A stretch of 64,000 nucleotides of DNA from Nodularia sphaerocarpa UHCC 0038. GTDB lineage: Bacteria; Cyanobacteriota; Cyanobacteriia; Cyanobacteriales; Nostocaceae. Position 1 is the first letter of the stretch; the number at the start of each line of letters is the position of its first letter. The DNA lies in NCBI RefSeq assembly GCF_022376295.1, contig NZ_CP060140.1:4716356-4780355 (forward strand), given 5' to 3'. The translations under genes and the position numbers were made by a program. The notes under the pieces are model-generated. The model saw nothing but the letters and a program-made list of their open reading frames with translations. It was not told the origin of the DNA and ran no database searches. Positions 41,644 to 50,117 of this stretch are shown here, one piece after another.

Positions 41644-43407
41644 ATGGCTATTAAAACAAAATCTAAGCAGGTTGTATTTACCATCTTTTCCCTTGGCATT
41701 GTCTTTTACAGCCAAGTTGCATTAGCCACTATTACATCACCTCTACGCAGCAAAAAGGGAATGGTGGTTTCCGCCCATCCTCTAGCTAGTGACGCAGGTA
41801 TTAAAATGTTACGCCAAGGTGGTAACGCCATTGATGCGGCTGTGGCGACAACTTTTGCAATTTCTGTAGTGGAACCGTTTTCAGCCGGAATTGGTGGGGG
41901 CGGTTTTTTATTAATGCACTCTGGAAAAACTGGCGAAATCAAAGCTTTAGATTTTCGGGAACGCGCACCTCTGAAAGCAACAAAAGATATGTATTTGGAT
42001 GCAGATGGTAAGGTGCGTCCCAATGCAAGTGTAACTGGCTATTTAGCTGTGGCGACACCAGGAACGGTAGCAGGATTGTATGAAGTGCATCGTCTTTATG
42101 GTAAGTTACCTTGGGCAGATGTGGTAAAACCTGCGATCGCCCTGGCTAAAGATGGTTTTATACTCAGACGTGTACTTTCTCCTAGTTATTTAACCATCAA
42201 CGATACACGTCTTCAGACCATGCTAAATAATCCAGGAATGCGGGAGATTTTTACTCGTAATGGTTATTTTTATCAACCGGGGGAAAGGCTAGTACAGCGT
42301 GATTTGGCGCGGACTTTAACAGATATTGCCCGCAGTCCCCACAGTTTTTATACCGGAAATATTGCCTGGGCGATCGCATCGGATATGGCAAAAAATGGTG
42401 GTTTAATTACTCTAGAAGACCTCAAAGCCTACAAACCAATTTGGCGGACTCCCGTTTGTGGAAATTTCCGTCAAGCTAAAATCTGCTCAATGCCACCACC
42501 TTCATCGGGAGGAGTGCATTTATTGCAGATGTTAAACATCATAGGTGAGACTGACTTGCAATCTTTAGGATGGCACCACCCTGATGCTTTACATTTAATG
42601 GTAGAAGCGATGAAAATTGCTTATGCCGATCGCTCAGAATATTTAGGTGATCCCGATTTTATCAAAGTCCCGGTAGAACAATTAATTAGCCCAGAATACG
42701 CCAAAAAACGCCGTCAAGAAATTGATATGTCAACGGCGAAACCTGCAAGTCAAATCAAGCCAGTTGATTTACGTTCTTTCCCTACTCCCCACTCGCTACT
42801 CCCGACTCCCATTTTACCAAAAGAATCGACTGAAACCAGCCATTTAACTGTAGTCGATGCGGAACATAACGCCGTCAGTCTGACTTTCACCATTAATTTA
42901 GGCTTTGGTGCAGGTATAGCCACACCGGGAACGGGTATCGTACTTAACAACGAGATGGATGATTTTGCCGCCGCACCAGGAGTACCCAATGCCTTTGGTT
43001 TAGTAGGTAATGAAGCTAATGCTATCGCACCTCGCAAAACTCCCTTATCTAGCATGACTCCCACAATTATCACCGAGAATGGCCGTCTCAGAATGGCGGT
43101 GGGGACTCCTGGTGGTAGCACCATCATTACTCAGGTACTGCAAATTATCCTCAACGTGTTAGAATACCAAATGGATGTAGGTGCAGCAGTGTCTGTCCCA
43201 CGCATACATCACCAGTGGCTACCCGATCAGTTACGTGTGGAACGTTGGGGTTTAGATACTCTGACGCTGCAAGAGTTACGTCGTCGCGGACACAAAATTA
43301 ACGAAAGTAACTCTTGGGGTAATGCTAATGCGATCGCAGTCACCGCAGAGGGAGATTTAGAAGCAGCAGCCGACCCTCGTGGTCAAGGTTTTCCCAGTGG
43401 TTTCTAA
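41644..43407 (+). CDS. ggt: gamma-glutamyltransferase
   Basis: A 587-residue exported Ntn-hydrolase that cleaves glutathione and related gamma-glutamyl compounds. Signal peptide at 1-29 (VVFTIFSLGIVFYSQVALA). Self-cleavage occurs before Thr398 in ETSHLTVVDAEHNAVS. Other marks are GGNAIDAAVAT, GGGGFLLMH and MPPPSSGGVHLLQ. Just before the catalytic Thr, residues 379-390 (SFPTPHSLLPTP) are encoded by tandem heptamers of the STRR kind, an in-frame insertion in the linker of the large subunit. The frame is otherwise intact. Confidence 0.95.
   Translation: MAIKTKSKQVVFTIFSLGIVFYSQVALATITSPLRSKKGMVVSAHPLASDAGIKMLRQGGNAIDAAVATTFAISVVEPFSAGIGGGGFLLMHSGKTGEIKALDFRERAPLKATKDMYLDADGKVRPNASVTGYLAVATPGTVAGLYEVHRLYGKLPWADVVKPAIALAKDGFILRRVLSPSYLTINDTRLQTMLNNPGMREIFTRNGYFYQPGERLVQRDLARTLTDIARSPHSFYTGNIAWAIASDMAKNGGLITLEDLKAYKPIWRTPVCGNFRQAKICSMPPPSSGGVHLLQMLNIIGETDLQSLGWHHPDALHLMVEAMKIAYADRSEYLGDPDFIKVPVEQLISPEYAKKRRQEIDMSTAKPASQIKPVDLRSFPTPHSLLPTPILPKESTETSHLTVVDAEHNAVSLTFTINLGFGAGIATPGTGIVLNNEMDDFAAAPGVPNAFGLVGNEANAIAPRKTPLSSMTPTIITENGRLRMAVGTPGGSTIITQVLQIILNVLEYQMDVGAAVSVPRIHHQWLPDQLRVERWGLDTLTLQELRRRGHKINESNSWGNANAIAVTAEGDLEAAADPRGQGFPSGF
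42779..42813. repeat. STRR inside ggt coding region
   Basis: Imperfect heptamers CCCTACT, CCCCACT, CGCTACT, CCCGACT, CCCATTT in tandem, same class as the intergenic array at 47928-47974. The frame of ggt stays open. Confidence 0.75.
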
Positions 43408-43474
43408 TTCCCCACTACAGCATGGCGTAAATATGGATACCCTTTCAAAAGGTTCACAAGCCCAACGTAAAAGC

Positions 43475-43503
43475 TTTTTGACTTTTGACTTTTGACTTTT
43501 GAC
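43475..43503. repeat. STRR, tandem heptamer TTTTGAC
   Basis: Four copies of TTTTGAC between the convergent ggt and the hypothetical gene. Confidence 0.9.
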
Positions 43504-43518
43504 GAACGCCTTGCGGTA

Positions 43519-43776
43519 CTACTCCCTTGAGATTGATTCTGCATAGTTGCTGGTAAACTCATTTGCCCGTGCGCTATGTACTAAAGTCCAGCCAGCTTTG
43601 AGAAGTTTTTGATAAGTTGCCCAACCTTTAGAACCACCAGGAATTTGATAGTCAGGGACTGCAAAGTGGGGAAAAGCTGTATAGGGTCGCCAAGGTTGAT
43701 TGGGTGAAGCTTGCAGATGTAAAATTTTCTCTCCATCGCCGCCAGACTTAGATAACCAGCACATTTGACGTTGCAT
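43519..43776 (-). CDS. conserved hypothetical protein, 85 aa
   Basis: Not recognised. Start ATG 43776 has AAAGGAG six bases upstream, giving MQRQMCWLSKSGGDGEKI. The rest is rich in aromatic residues (NQPWRPYTAFPHFAVPDYQIPGG, in part) and ends in GWTLVHSARANEF, followed by a short tail. The good ribosome site and balanced composition support a real gene. No membrane segment or metal motif. Confidence 0.6.
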   Translation of the reverse strand: MQRQMCWLSKSGGDGEKILHLQASPNQPWRPYTAFPHFAVPDYQIPGGSKGWATYQKLLKAGWTLVHSARANEFTSNYAESISRE

Positions 43777-44375
43777 GGCAAACTCCTTTAAGTTTCGCTT
43801 GATTGCATAGTGGCAGAACTTTGTCAATACCTGCCTCAGCCTTGTGGGATAAATTTTTATCCACCCAGTATTTGTGATTTTGTCTACTAACTAGAACGGG
43901 AAAATTATTTAACTGCTATGGGTTGTAATCAATGGCTTCCTGTAGGAGATAAGGATAAACCAACATTTTTTTCTTACCTGAGGTTAAGGTTAAGATTTTT
44001 CTAATAGTATCTGCGGTTTTTGCCAGTGTATGTAGCAATAACTACGATTTAGGCAGATATTGCCAGATTAGAGGATTTGTTTTCATGGCTACACGAGGGC
44101 AGATTGCTGATATTACCTGCCTTTGCAGCATTTCTACAGATCAAAAAAATTTTCTTTGACTGTTAAATCTATATATGGGATTTCCAAGAAATAAATAAAC
44201 GTTAGCGTAGCTTGCCGAAGGCTACCACTCCAGACACAGAGGACACAGAGTTAAGGGTTTGAGAGGTTTTTTGGGTTAGGTGATTGGTTTTCTATATCTA
44301 CCGTTACTCTGATTTAATTTCTCGCTAAAACGGTTAAGTTGTGAAATATTCGGAGATATTCACCAAGAAAACATC
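43777..44375. other. 600-base gap, no gene seen
   Basis: Mixed sequence without a frame. Contains a repeat piece GCGTAGCTTGCCGAAGGCTAC (in part, 44204-44224) and CAGACACAGAGGACACAGAG (44232-44251), both dispersed kinds. Promoters for both divergent genes lie here. Confidence 0.5.
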
Positions 44376-45335
44376 ATGGAAAAAAGCAGATTAGGTACAT
44401 CAGATATCCATATTACACCTATCCTCATGGGGACTTGGCAAGCGGGTGAAGCCATGTGGACGGGAATTGAGGATGCGGACTCGATTAAAACTATCCGCGC
44501 CGCCTTTGACGCTGGGATTACAACCATTGATACTGCGGAAATCTATGGTGAAGGACATTCTGAACAAATTATCGCCGCAGCTTTATCTGATGTGCGCGAT
44601 CGCGTCGAGTACGCCTCGAAAGTTTTCGCCAACCATCTCAAGTATGATTTAGTGATTGAAGCGTGCGATCGCTCCTTAAAAAACCTCAAAACTGATTATA
44701 TAGACCTTTACCAAATACATTGGCCTTCCGGGTCATTCAACTCGGAAATAGTCCCCATTGAAGAGACTATGAAAGCTCTAAATAAACTCAAAGAACAGGG
44801 AAAAATCCGGTCAATTGGTGTGTCTAATTTTAACCGCGCCCAATTGACAGAAGCCTCACAGTATGGACGTATTGATAGTTTACAACCACCTTATTCCTTA
44901 TTTTGGCGGCATGTAGAAAAAGATGCCATGCCCTATTGTATAGAAAATAATATTTCTATTTTGGCTTATTCACCCTTAGCGCAGGGATTGTTAACCGGAA
45001 AATTTGAACCCGGTCATAAATTTGACCCGACAGACAACCGTGCTAAAAATAAATTATTTCAAGGCGAAAACTTTGAACGCGCCCAACAAGCTTTAGAAAA
45101 ACTGCGTCCCATAGCAGCGCGTCATAATTGTAGCCTAGCTCAATTAGCATTAGCTTGGTTAATCGCCCAACCGCAAACAAATGCTATAGCAGGGGCGCGT
45201 TATGCCGAACAAGCACAAGACAACGCTAAAGCTGCTAATATTCAACTTTCTCAAGACGAACTGGCAGAAATAGATACCATTGGGCGCATTGTTACCGACC
45301 ATCTCGATGAAAATCCTGTGATGTGGAATTGGTAA
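44376..45335 (+). CDS. aldo/keto reductase
   Basis: A 319-residue NADPH-dependent oxidoreductase. Family pattern: TIDTAEIYGEGHSEQ (catalytic Asp and Tyr), the Lys in EYASKVF, YQIHWPSGS (His), RSIGVSNFNRAQL and the cofactor-binding NAIAGARYAEQAQDN near the end. Physiological substrate unknown. A second, shorter member is at 62504. Monocistronic, followed by a hairpin. Confidence 0.9.
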   Translation: MEKSRLGTSDIHITPILMGTWQAGEAMWTGIEDADSIKTIRAAFDAGITTIDTAEIYGEGHSEQIIAAALSDVRDRVEYASKVFANHLKYDLVIEACDRSLKNLKTDYIDLYQIHWPSGSFNSEIVPIEETMKALNKLKEQGKIRSIGVSNFNRAQLTEASQYGRIDSLQPPYSLFWRHVEKDAMPYCIENNISILAYSPLAQGLLTGKFEPGHKFDPTDNRAKNKLFQGENFERAQQALEKLRPIAARHNCSLAQLALAWLIAQPQTNAIAGARYAEQAQDNAKAANIQLSQDELAEIDTIGRIVTDHLDENPVMWNW

Positions 45336-45347
45336 TCAAAACACTCC

Positions 45348-45368
45348 CCTCTCCTTAGTAAGGAGAGG
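45348..45368 (+). terminator. hairpin after aldo/keto reductase
   Basis: CCTCTCCTTA and TAAGGAGAGG pair perfectly around a single G, 13 bases after the stop codon. No T-run follows. It is also a member of the dispersed CTCTCC/GGAGAG repeat group. Confidence 0.6.
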
Positions 45369-45500
45369 CGTTGGGGGTGAGGTTGCGTTTCCTTACCAAC
45401 CAGAGGGGTTGAGGGTGAGGTTCAATTTCCTTAGTTCCTGTGGGCAACCTAATTTAGTATGATATTTAATCTACAAGCATTTACCCCATAATAATTAACT

Positions 45501-46589
45501 ATGACCCAGAACTACCGCATTACCCTACTCCCCGGCGATGGCATTGGCCCCGAAATTATGGCCGTAGCGGTAGACGTGCTGAAAGTTGTCGGTAAGCAAT
45601 TTGATCTGCAATTTGAATTTGCAGAAGCCCTGATTGGTGGTGCAGCAATTGACGCGACAGGCGAACCCCTACCAGCCGCTACCCTAGATACTTGTCGCAA
45701 CAGTGATGCGATCTTACTTGCGGCTATTGGTGGTTATAAGTGGGACTCACTACCATCTAATTTACGCCCAGAAGCAGGTTTGTTGGGACTGCGTGCAGGA
45801 TTAGGATTATTTGCTAATCTCCGCCCAGCGCAAATTTTACCCCAATTGATTGACGCTTCGACTTTAAAACGGGAAGTTGTGGAAGGCGTAGATATTATGG
45901 TGGTGCGCGAACTCACCGGGGGGATTTATTTTGGTCAACCCAAGGGGATTTTCGTGACTGATACCGGAGAAAAACGCGGTGTGAATACAATGGTTTACAC
46001 TGAGTCAGAAATTGACCGCATTGGGCGCGTCGCCTTTGAAGCAGCCCGCAAACGTGGGGGAAAACTTTGTTCTGTAGATAAAGCCAATGTATTAGAAGTA
46101 TCTCAGTTGTGGCGCGATCGCATGACGAAACTGGCTTCAGAATATCCCGATGTGGAATTATCTCACCTCTACGTCGATAACGCCGCGATGCAATTGGTAC
46201 GCGCTCCTAAGCAGTTTGATACTATTGTCACAGGCAATTTATTTGGTGATATTCTCTCAGATGCAGCTGCCATGCTCACAGGTAGTATTGGAATGTTACC
46301 ATCTGCTAGTTTGGGTGCTTCTGGCCCTGGTGTATTTGAACCAGTCCACGGTTCTGCCCCGGATATCGCCGGACAGGATAAAGCAAATCCTCTGGCTCAG
46401 GTTTTAAGTGCAGCGATGATGTTACGCTACGGTTTAGACCAACCACAAGCGGCAGACAAAATGGAACAAGCTGTATTGCAAGTTTTAGCTCAAGGCGATC
46501 GCACAGGTGATATTATGTCCCCTGGCATGAATCTCTTAGGTTGTCGCGCTATGGGGGAATCATTAATCAGAGCTATGGAAAAATCATAA
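45501..46589 (+). CDS. leuB: 3-isopropylmalate dehydrogenase
   Basis: A 362-residue NAD-dependent enzyme, third step of leucine synthesis. Marks: LLPGDGIGPEIMAVAVDVL, RELTGGIYFGQPKG, the Tyr/Lys pair region KANVLEVSQLWR, and GNLFGDILSDAAAMLTGSIGMLPSASLG followed by EPVHGSAPDIAGQDKANP. Length is standard. Not linked to leuA (16765-18369, other strand). Confidence 0.98.
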   Translation: MTQNYRITLLPGDGIGPEIMAVAVDVLKVVGKQFDLQFEFAEALIGGAAIDATGEPLPAATLDTCRNSDAILLAAIGGYKWDSLPSNLRPEAGLLGLRAGLGLFANLRPAQILPQLIDASTLKREVVEGVDIMVVRELTGGIYFGQPKGIFVTDTGEKRGVNTMVYTESEIDRIGRVAFEAARKRGGKLCSVDKANVLEVSQLWRDRMTKLASEYPDVELSHLYVDNAAMQLVRAPKQFDTIVTGNLFGDILSDAAAMLTGSIGMLPSASLGASGPGVFEPVHGSAPDIAGQDKANPLAQVLSAAMMLRYGLDQPQAADKMEQAVLQVLAQGDRTGDIMSPGMNLLGCRAMGESLIRAMEKS

Positions 46590-46679
46590 GTTTCCGCTTT
46601 AATCTGGCAATTTGGCAACCTTTTCTGAATGGATCAGATAAAATAAAGACAAATCTAGCAATTTATATAACAGTCGATA

Positions 46680-46940
46680 GTGTACGCATTACGACAAGAA
46701 CACGCAAAATTTACTGCCCCCAAAAACCAGTCTCCTTTGATTGATCCAGCCTTAATCAGAGCAGCAGGGCAGATTTACTACATCCACTGTGAGGTACATC
46801 CTGAAATAGCTGGACAGCCTTCAGGTGTAGCAATTAATCACCTTACTCATCGCGGTAAAGTGATTTTCACCCAGCAACCAGTACTTTTACCGCAAGAATG
46901 TTTTGTACCATTAAGTCAAATTGAATCACATATGTATTAG
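46680..46940 (+). CDS. hypothetical protein, 86 aa
   Basis: Not recognised. The predicted start is GTG. The translation is protein-like, with AAGQIYYIHCEVHPEIAGQ and ending PLSQIESHMY; there is one Cys and several His, but no clear metal motif. It follows leuB by 90 bases in the same direction and ends at an STRR, so it may be a small conserved cyanobacterial gene. Confidence 0.5.
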   Translation: MYALRQEHAKFTAPKNQSPLIDPALIRAAGQIYYIHCEVHPEIAGQPSGVAINHLTHRGKVIFTQQPVLLPQECFVPLSQIESHMY

Positions 46941-46966
46941 TCATTGGTCATTGGTCATTGGTCATT
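46936..46966. repeat. STRR, tandem heptamer GTCATTG
   Basis: Four copies of GTCATTG that begin at the stop codon (TAG) of the 86-aa frame. Confidence 0.9.
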
Positions 46967-47073
46967 GATTGACTTTTGGCAAAGACATATACTCTCTGAA
47001 AATGTCTTCACATTTCTGTGAAAAAACAGAAACTAAAGGCTAGAGTAGTGTATGCAAATTGACAAAGGACTAT

Positions 47074-47886
47074 ATGGACATTTTGATGGTCGTCCCGGCG
47101 AGTATCATTGTCTTCGCTCTGGGTGCATCTATTGGCAGCTTTATTAATGTTGTCGTTTATCGGTTACCTGCTAGGTTATCTGTTTTGTGGCCGCCTTCTC
47201 GCTGTCCTCGTTGTTTAAACCAGCTCAAAGCTCACGATAATGTGCCAGTGCTGGGATGGCTATGGTTAAGAGGGCGATGCCGTTATTGTCAAACCAAAAT
47301 TTCCATCCGTTATCCTGTGGTAGAAGGGATAACGGGTGTAATTTTTTTGGCAGTATTTTTAGTATTCCAAGTTTCAATTATTACAATAAGTTACTGGGCT
47401 TTTTGTAGCTGGCTATTGGCGTTATCCCTCATAGACTTGGATACAATGACCCTACCTAATGTCCTGACTAAATCGGGTTTAGTTGTAGGGATTTGCTTTC
47501 AAATGGCTGTGGGTTTTTTGTCAGAAGGAAGTTGGGTTGGATTAGTCAATCACCTGATGATCAGCATAGTGGGAGCAGTATTAGGATTATGGCTGTTTGA
47601 TGCGATCGCTATGTTAGGTTCCATCGCCTTGGGTAAAACTGCAATGGGTGCAGGTGATGCGAAATTAGCCGCCATGATGGGAGCTTGGTTAGGCTGGAAG
47701 TATTTGCTTCTAGCTAGTTTTATTGCCTGTTTAGTAGGTGTAATCATAGGTGGCGGCGCAATGTTGCTATCACCCGAAAGAGTTGGAAAAAAAATACCTT
47801 TTGGCCCTTTTCTCGCTTTAGGAGCAGTAATCACCCTATTTGGTGGTGAAGCGATTTTGTCCACCTACCTGGGCTTATTCTTTTAA
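47074..47886 (+). CDS. pilD: type IV prepilin peptidase/N-methyltransferase
   Basis: About 270 residues, an inner-membrane aspartic peptidase that cuts and methylates type IV pilins. The N-terminal cytoplasmic loop has the two CxxC pairs, SRCPRCLNQL and GRCRYCQTK. The catalytic aspartates are in LSLIDLDTMTLPN and MGAGDAKLAAMMG. Eight or so membrane helices. ATG 47074 is preferred for its AAAGG site six bases upstream. Needed for pilus motility and DNA uptake. Confidence 0.95.
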   Translation: MDILMVVPASIIVFALGASIGSFINVVVYRLPARLSVLWPPSRCPRCLNQLKAHDNVPVLGWLWLRGRCRYCQTKISIRYPVVEGITGVIFLAVFLVFQVSIITISYWAFCSWLLALSLIDLDTMTLPNVLTKSGLVVGICFQMAVGFLSEGSWVGLVNHLMISIVGAVLGLWLFDAIAMLGSIALGKTAMGAGDAKLAAMMGAWLGWKYLLLASFIACLVGVIIGGGAMLLSPERVGKKIPFGPFLALGAVITLFGGEAILSTYLGLFF

Positions 47887-47927
47887 ATCAGAGATGGGTT
47901 TAGTGGAAGTGATGAAACATTTTATCC

Positions 47928-47974
47928 CCCACTCCCCACTCCCCACTCCTCACTCCCCACTCCCCACTCCCCCT
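47928..47974. repeat. STRR, tandem heptamer CCCCACT
   Basis: Six to seven copies of CCCCACT (one reads CCTCACT), 40 bases after pilD. Confidence 0.9.
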
Positions 47975-48147
47975 GTTTGTAGCCGTGATTACTCCATACC
48001 CCTTTTACCTTTTGGTAAGATCAGGTTGTAATTGGTATCACGCTCTTGATCAAGAATAACCATTGGTAAGTATAAGTGTGTCTATATAGGACTTCTAGCC
48101 TGACTAGGTACGCTTTCGCAAAGCGTCTTTCCTTCTCCCAAAGCTAT

Positions 48148-48315
48148 CGTGTACACACATCTTGGCAATCAAGCATAGACTCTGAATTTACCCTTCTTAA
48201 TCCCCCCTTGCACTACGCCGAAGGCGCATCCCCGAAGGGGTTTAGGTGGGAAAATCCGGTTCTCCCCCTTTGCAAGGGGGAGTTAGAGGGGGTCAGAAGA
48301 TTTGTGTGTACACCG
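48148..48315. mobile_element. inverted-repeat element, family D
   Basis: Left end CGTGTACACACA (48148-48159) and right end TGTGTGTACACCG (48303-48315) are inverted copies apart from one base. The 140-base interior carries GCCGAAGGCGCATCCCCGAAGG and CCCCCTTTGCAAGGGGG, both palindromic. The 13-base right end recurs alone at 37621 and 55051. Confidence 0.55.
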
Positions 48316-48860
48316 TAGTTCTAGGGAGAAGAATTAATTAACCACAGATGTAGACACAAAGTGGCTTGCCGTAGGCTACACAGATGAACACAGATGAACA
48401 CAGATAATTCTGTACCTAGAAGGTTAGGAAACGCTATGGATGCTCACTTGTGTGAAACTAGCACCGGGAATGATTTATTTGGGAGGAATGGTTCGGTGTT
48501 GGGTGCAGAAAAGGGGATTTTGTTGGGGGTTGATGTTTAATTGACCTTGACTTTGGCAATCAGTTGACAAAATTCAGCATAGCAAGAGGCTTGTGTTGGC
48601 ATCAGCATTTTGGTTAAGCTGGCAACCACAGATGAAAAATCAAGTCTGAATTGCTTATAAGCGTAATTTGAGATGTAGTCAAGAGTCAAAAGCTAAAATG
48701 GGGTGTTATTTGCATTTGTACAAGAGCAAATCTGGAGACTTTGAAAGCGGAGGTCAAGAGTCACAATTAGGTTGCTCTACACTTAGAACTTTTTCACCTG
48801 GACATCCCATAGTGGCTTGATATGTTTTCAACCTCATACCCACTTAAAAAAAAGATAAAA

Positions 48861-49811
48861 ATGGCAAACAACGAAGAATCACGTGGTTTAAAGTCTCTGG
48901 TAGATTGGTTTGCAAATCGCAGGAAATCAGGATCTACCCACTTAGAACGCCAAGAACGGGAAATTGCTGATGGGCTATGGCATAAGTGTCCGAAATGTGG
49001 CGTATTGAGCTATACAAAAGACCTCAAAGCCAACCAAATGGTCTGCGTTGAATGTGGACATCATAATAGGGTGGATAGCGATGAGCGTATCCGCCAATTG
49101 ATAGATATTAATACCTGGCAACCACTAGATGAGCATTTGCGCCCCACAGATCCTCTGCAATTTCGCGATCGCAAACCCTATAGCGATCGCCTGCGGGAAA
49201 TGGAAGATAAACTGGGTTTAGTAGACGCAGTTAAAACTGGTTTGGGTCAAATCAACAATTTACCCATAGCCCTGGGCGTGATGGATTTCCGCTTTATGGG
49301 CGGTAGTATGGGTTCAGTGGTGGGAGAAAAACTTACCCGCTTAATTGAACAAGCCACTGGGCGACGTTATCCCGTAGTCATCATCTGTACATCTGGTGGG
49401 GCGAGAATGCAAGAAGGAATGCTTTCCTTAATGCAGATGGCTAAAATCTCCGCCGCCTTAGAACGCCATCGTCAAGCCAAACTACTGTACATTCCCATAT
49501 TGACCAATCCCACCACAGGCGGCGTTACCGCTAGTTTTGCCATGTTGGGAGATATTATTATTGCAGAACCCAAAGCAACCATTGGTTTTGCAGGTCGGCG
49601 AGTGATTGAGCAAACCCTGCGCGAAAAACTACCAGAAGATTTCCAAACCGCAGAAGATTTGTTAAAGCATGGTTTTGTCGATGATATTGTACCCCGCACG
49701 CAATTAAAGAACACCCTTACCCAGCTAATTGCTTTGCACCAACCCCTACCAACTACACACCCTATGGTGCTGTGGGAAACCATGAGCTTGACTTCTACAG
49801 CTGCTGAATAG
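48861..49811 (+). CDS. accD: acetyl-CoA carboxylase carboxyltransferase beta subunit
   Basis: About 316 residues; with AccA it moves CO2 from biotin to acetyl-CoA, the first step of fatty acid synthesis. An N-terminal C4 zinc finger (HKCPKCG, then MVCVECGHHNR) precedes the crotonase-fold domain with TSGGARMQEGMLSLMQMAK and GGVTASFAMLGDI. I begin the protein at ATG 48861 (MANNEESRGLKSL), since family members start here; an ATG at 48822 would add 13 basic residues. Confidence 0.97.
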   Translation: MANNEESRGLKSLVDWFANRRKSGSTHLERQEREIADGLWHKCPKCGVLSYTKDLKANQMVCVECGHHNRVDSDERIRQLIDINTWQPLDEHLRPTDPLQFRDRKPYSDRLREMEDKLGLVDAVKTGLGQINNLPIALGVMDFRFMGGSMGSVVGEKLTRLIEQATGRRYPVVIICTSGGARMQEGMLSLMQMAKISAALERHRQAKLLYIPILTNPTTGGVTASFAMLGDIIIAEPKATIGFAGRRVIEQTLREKLPEDFQTAEDLLKHGFVDDIVPRTQLKNTLTQLIALHQPLPTTHPMVLWETMSLTSTAAE

Positions 49812-50117
49812 AAGGGAGTGGGGAGTGGGGAATAGGAATTTTAGATTTTAGATTTTAGATTTTAGATTGAAGTGTAATCTAAAATACTCACGGCGCTAAC
49901 GCGAATCCAAAACCCAAAATTGACTTACCCAGTCCCTAACCCCCCCCTAAAAGATATAAGGCATAGGGTTCATTTAAGGGGAGATTATCGGCAAAAACCC
50001 CAACCAAACCATCAAACGTCTGAATTTATCGGCGTTTATCGGCGTTTATCGGCGTTTAATTATTCTGTTCTGAACCAGATTTTAGAATAAAGTAGATAAA
50101 AAAGCTGGTATCTGTTT
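49812..50117. other. gap with three tandem repeats, no gene
   Basis: GATTTTA/TAGATTT heptamers (about 49839-49868) and three copies of a 10-base unit TTATCGGCGT (50027-50058). The latter are just upstream of the promoter region of the sugar-binding protein gene. Confidence 0.7.

Larger units (their letters stand above)
47887..48860. other. 974-base gap rich in repeats, no confident gene
   Basis: Contains an STRR (47928-47974, CCCCACT units), a GCGTAGCG-like piece (48106-48126), an inverted-repeat element (48148-48315), an ACACAGATGA tandem (48379-48402), and a 34-codon frame at 48436-48540 of no known kind. Only the last 100 bases look like an accD leader. Confidence 0.6.

Noticed and set aside
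47840..48318. Plus-strand frames of 63 and 80 codons after pilD
   Set aside because: They translate the heptamer array and the inverted-repeat element.
48436..48540. 34-codon frame beginning MDAHLCETSTGNDLFGRN
   Set aside because: No recognisable family, no ribosome site, and it lies in a repeat-rich gap. Could be a gene remnant but cannot be supported.
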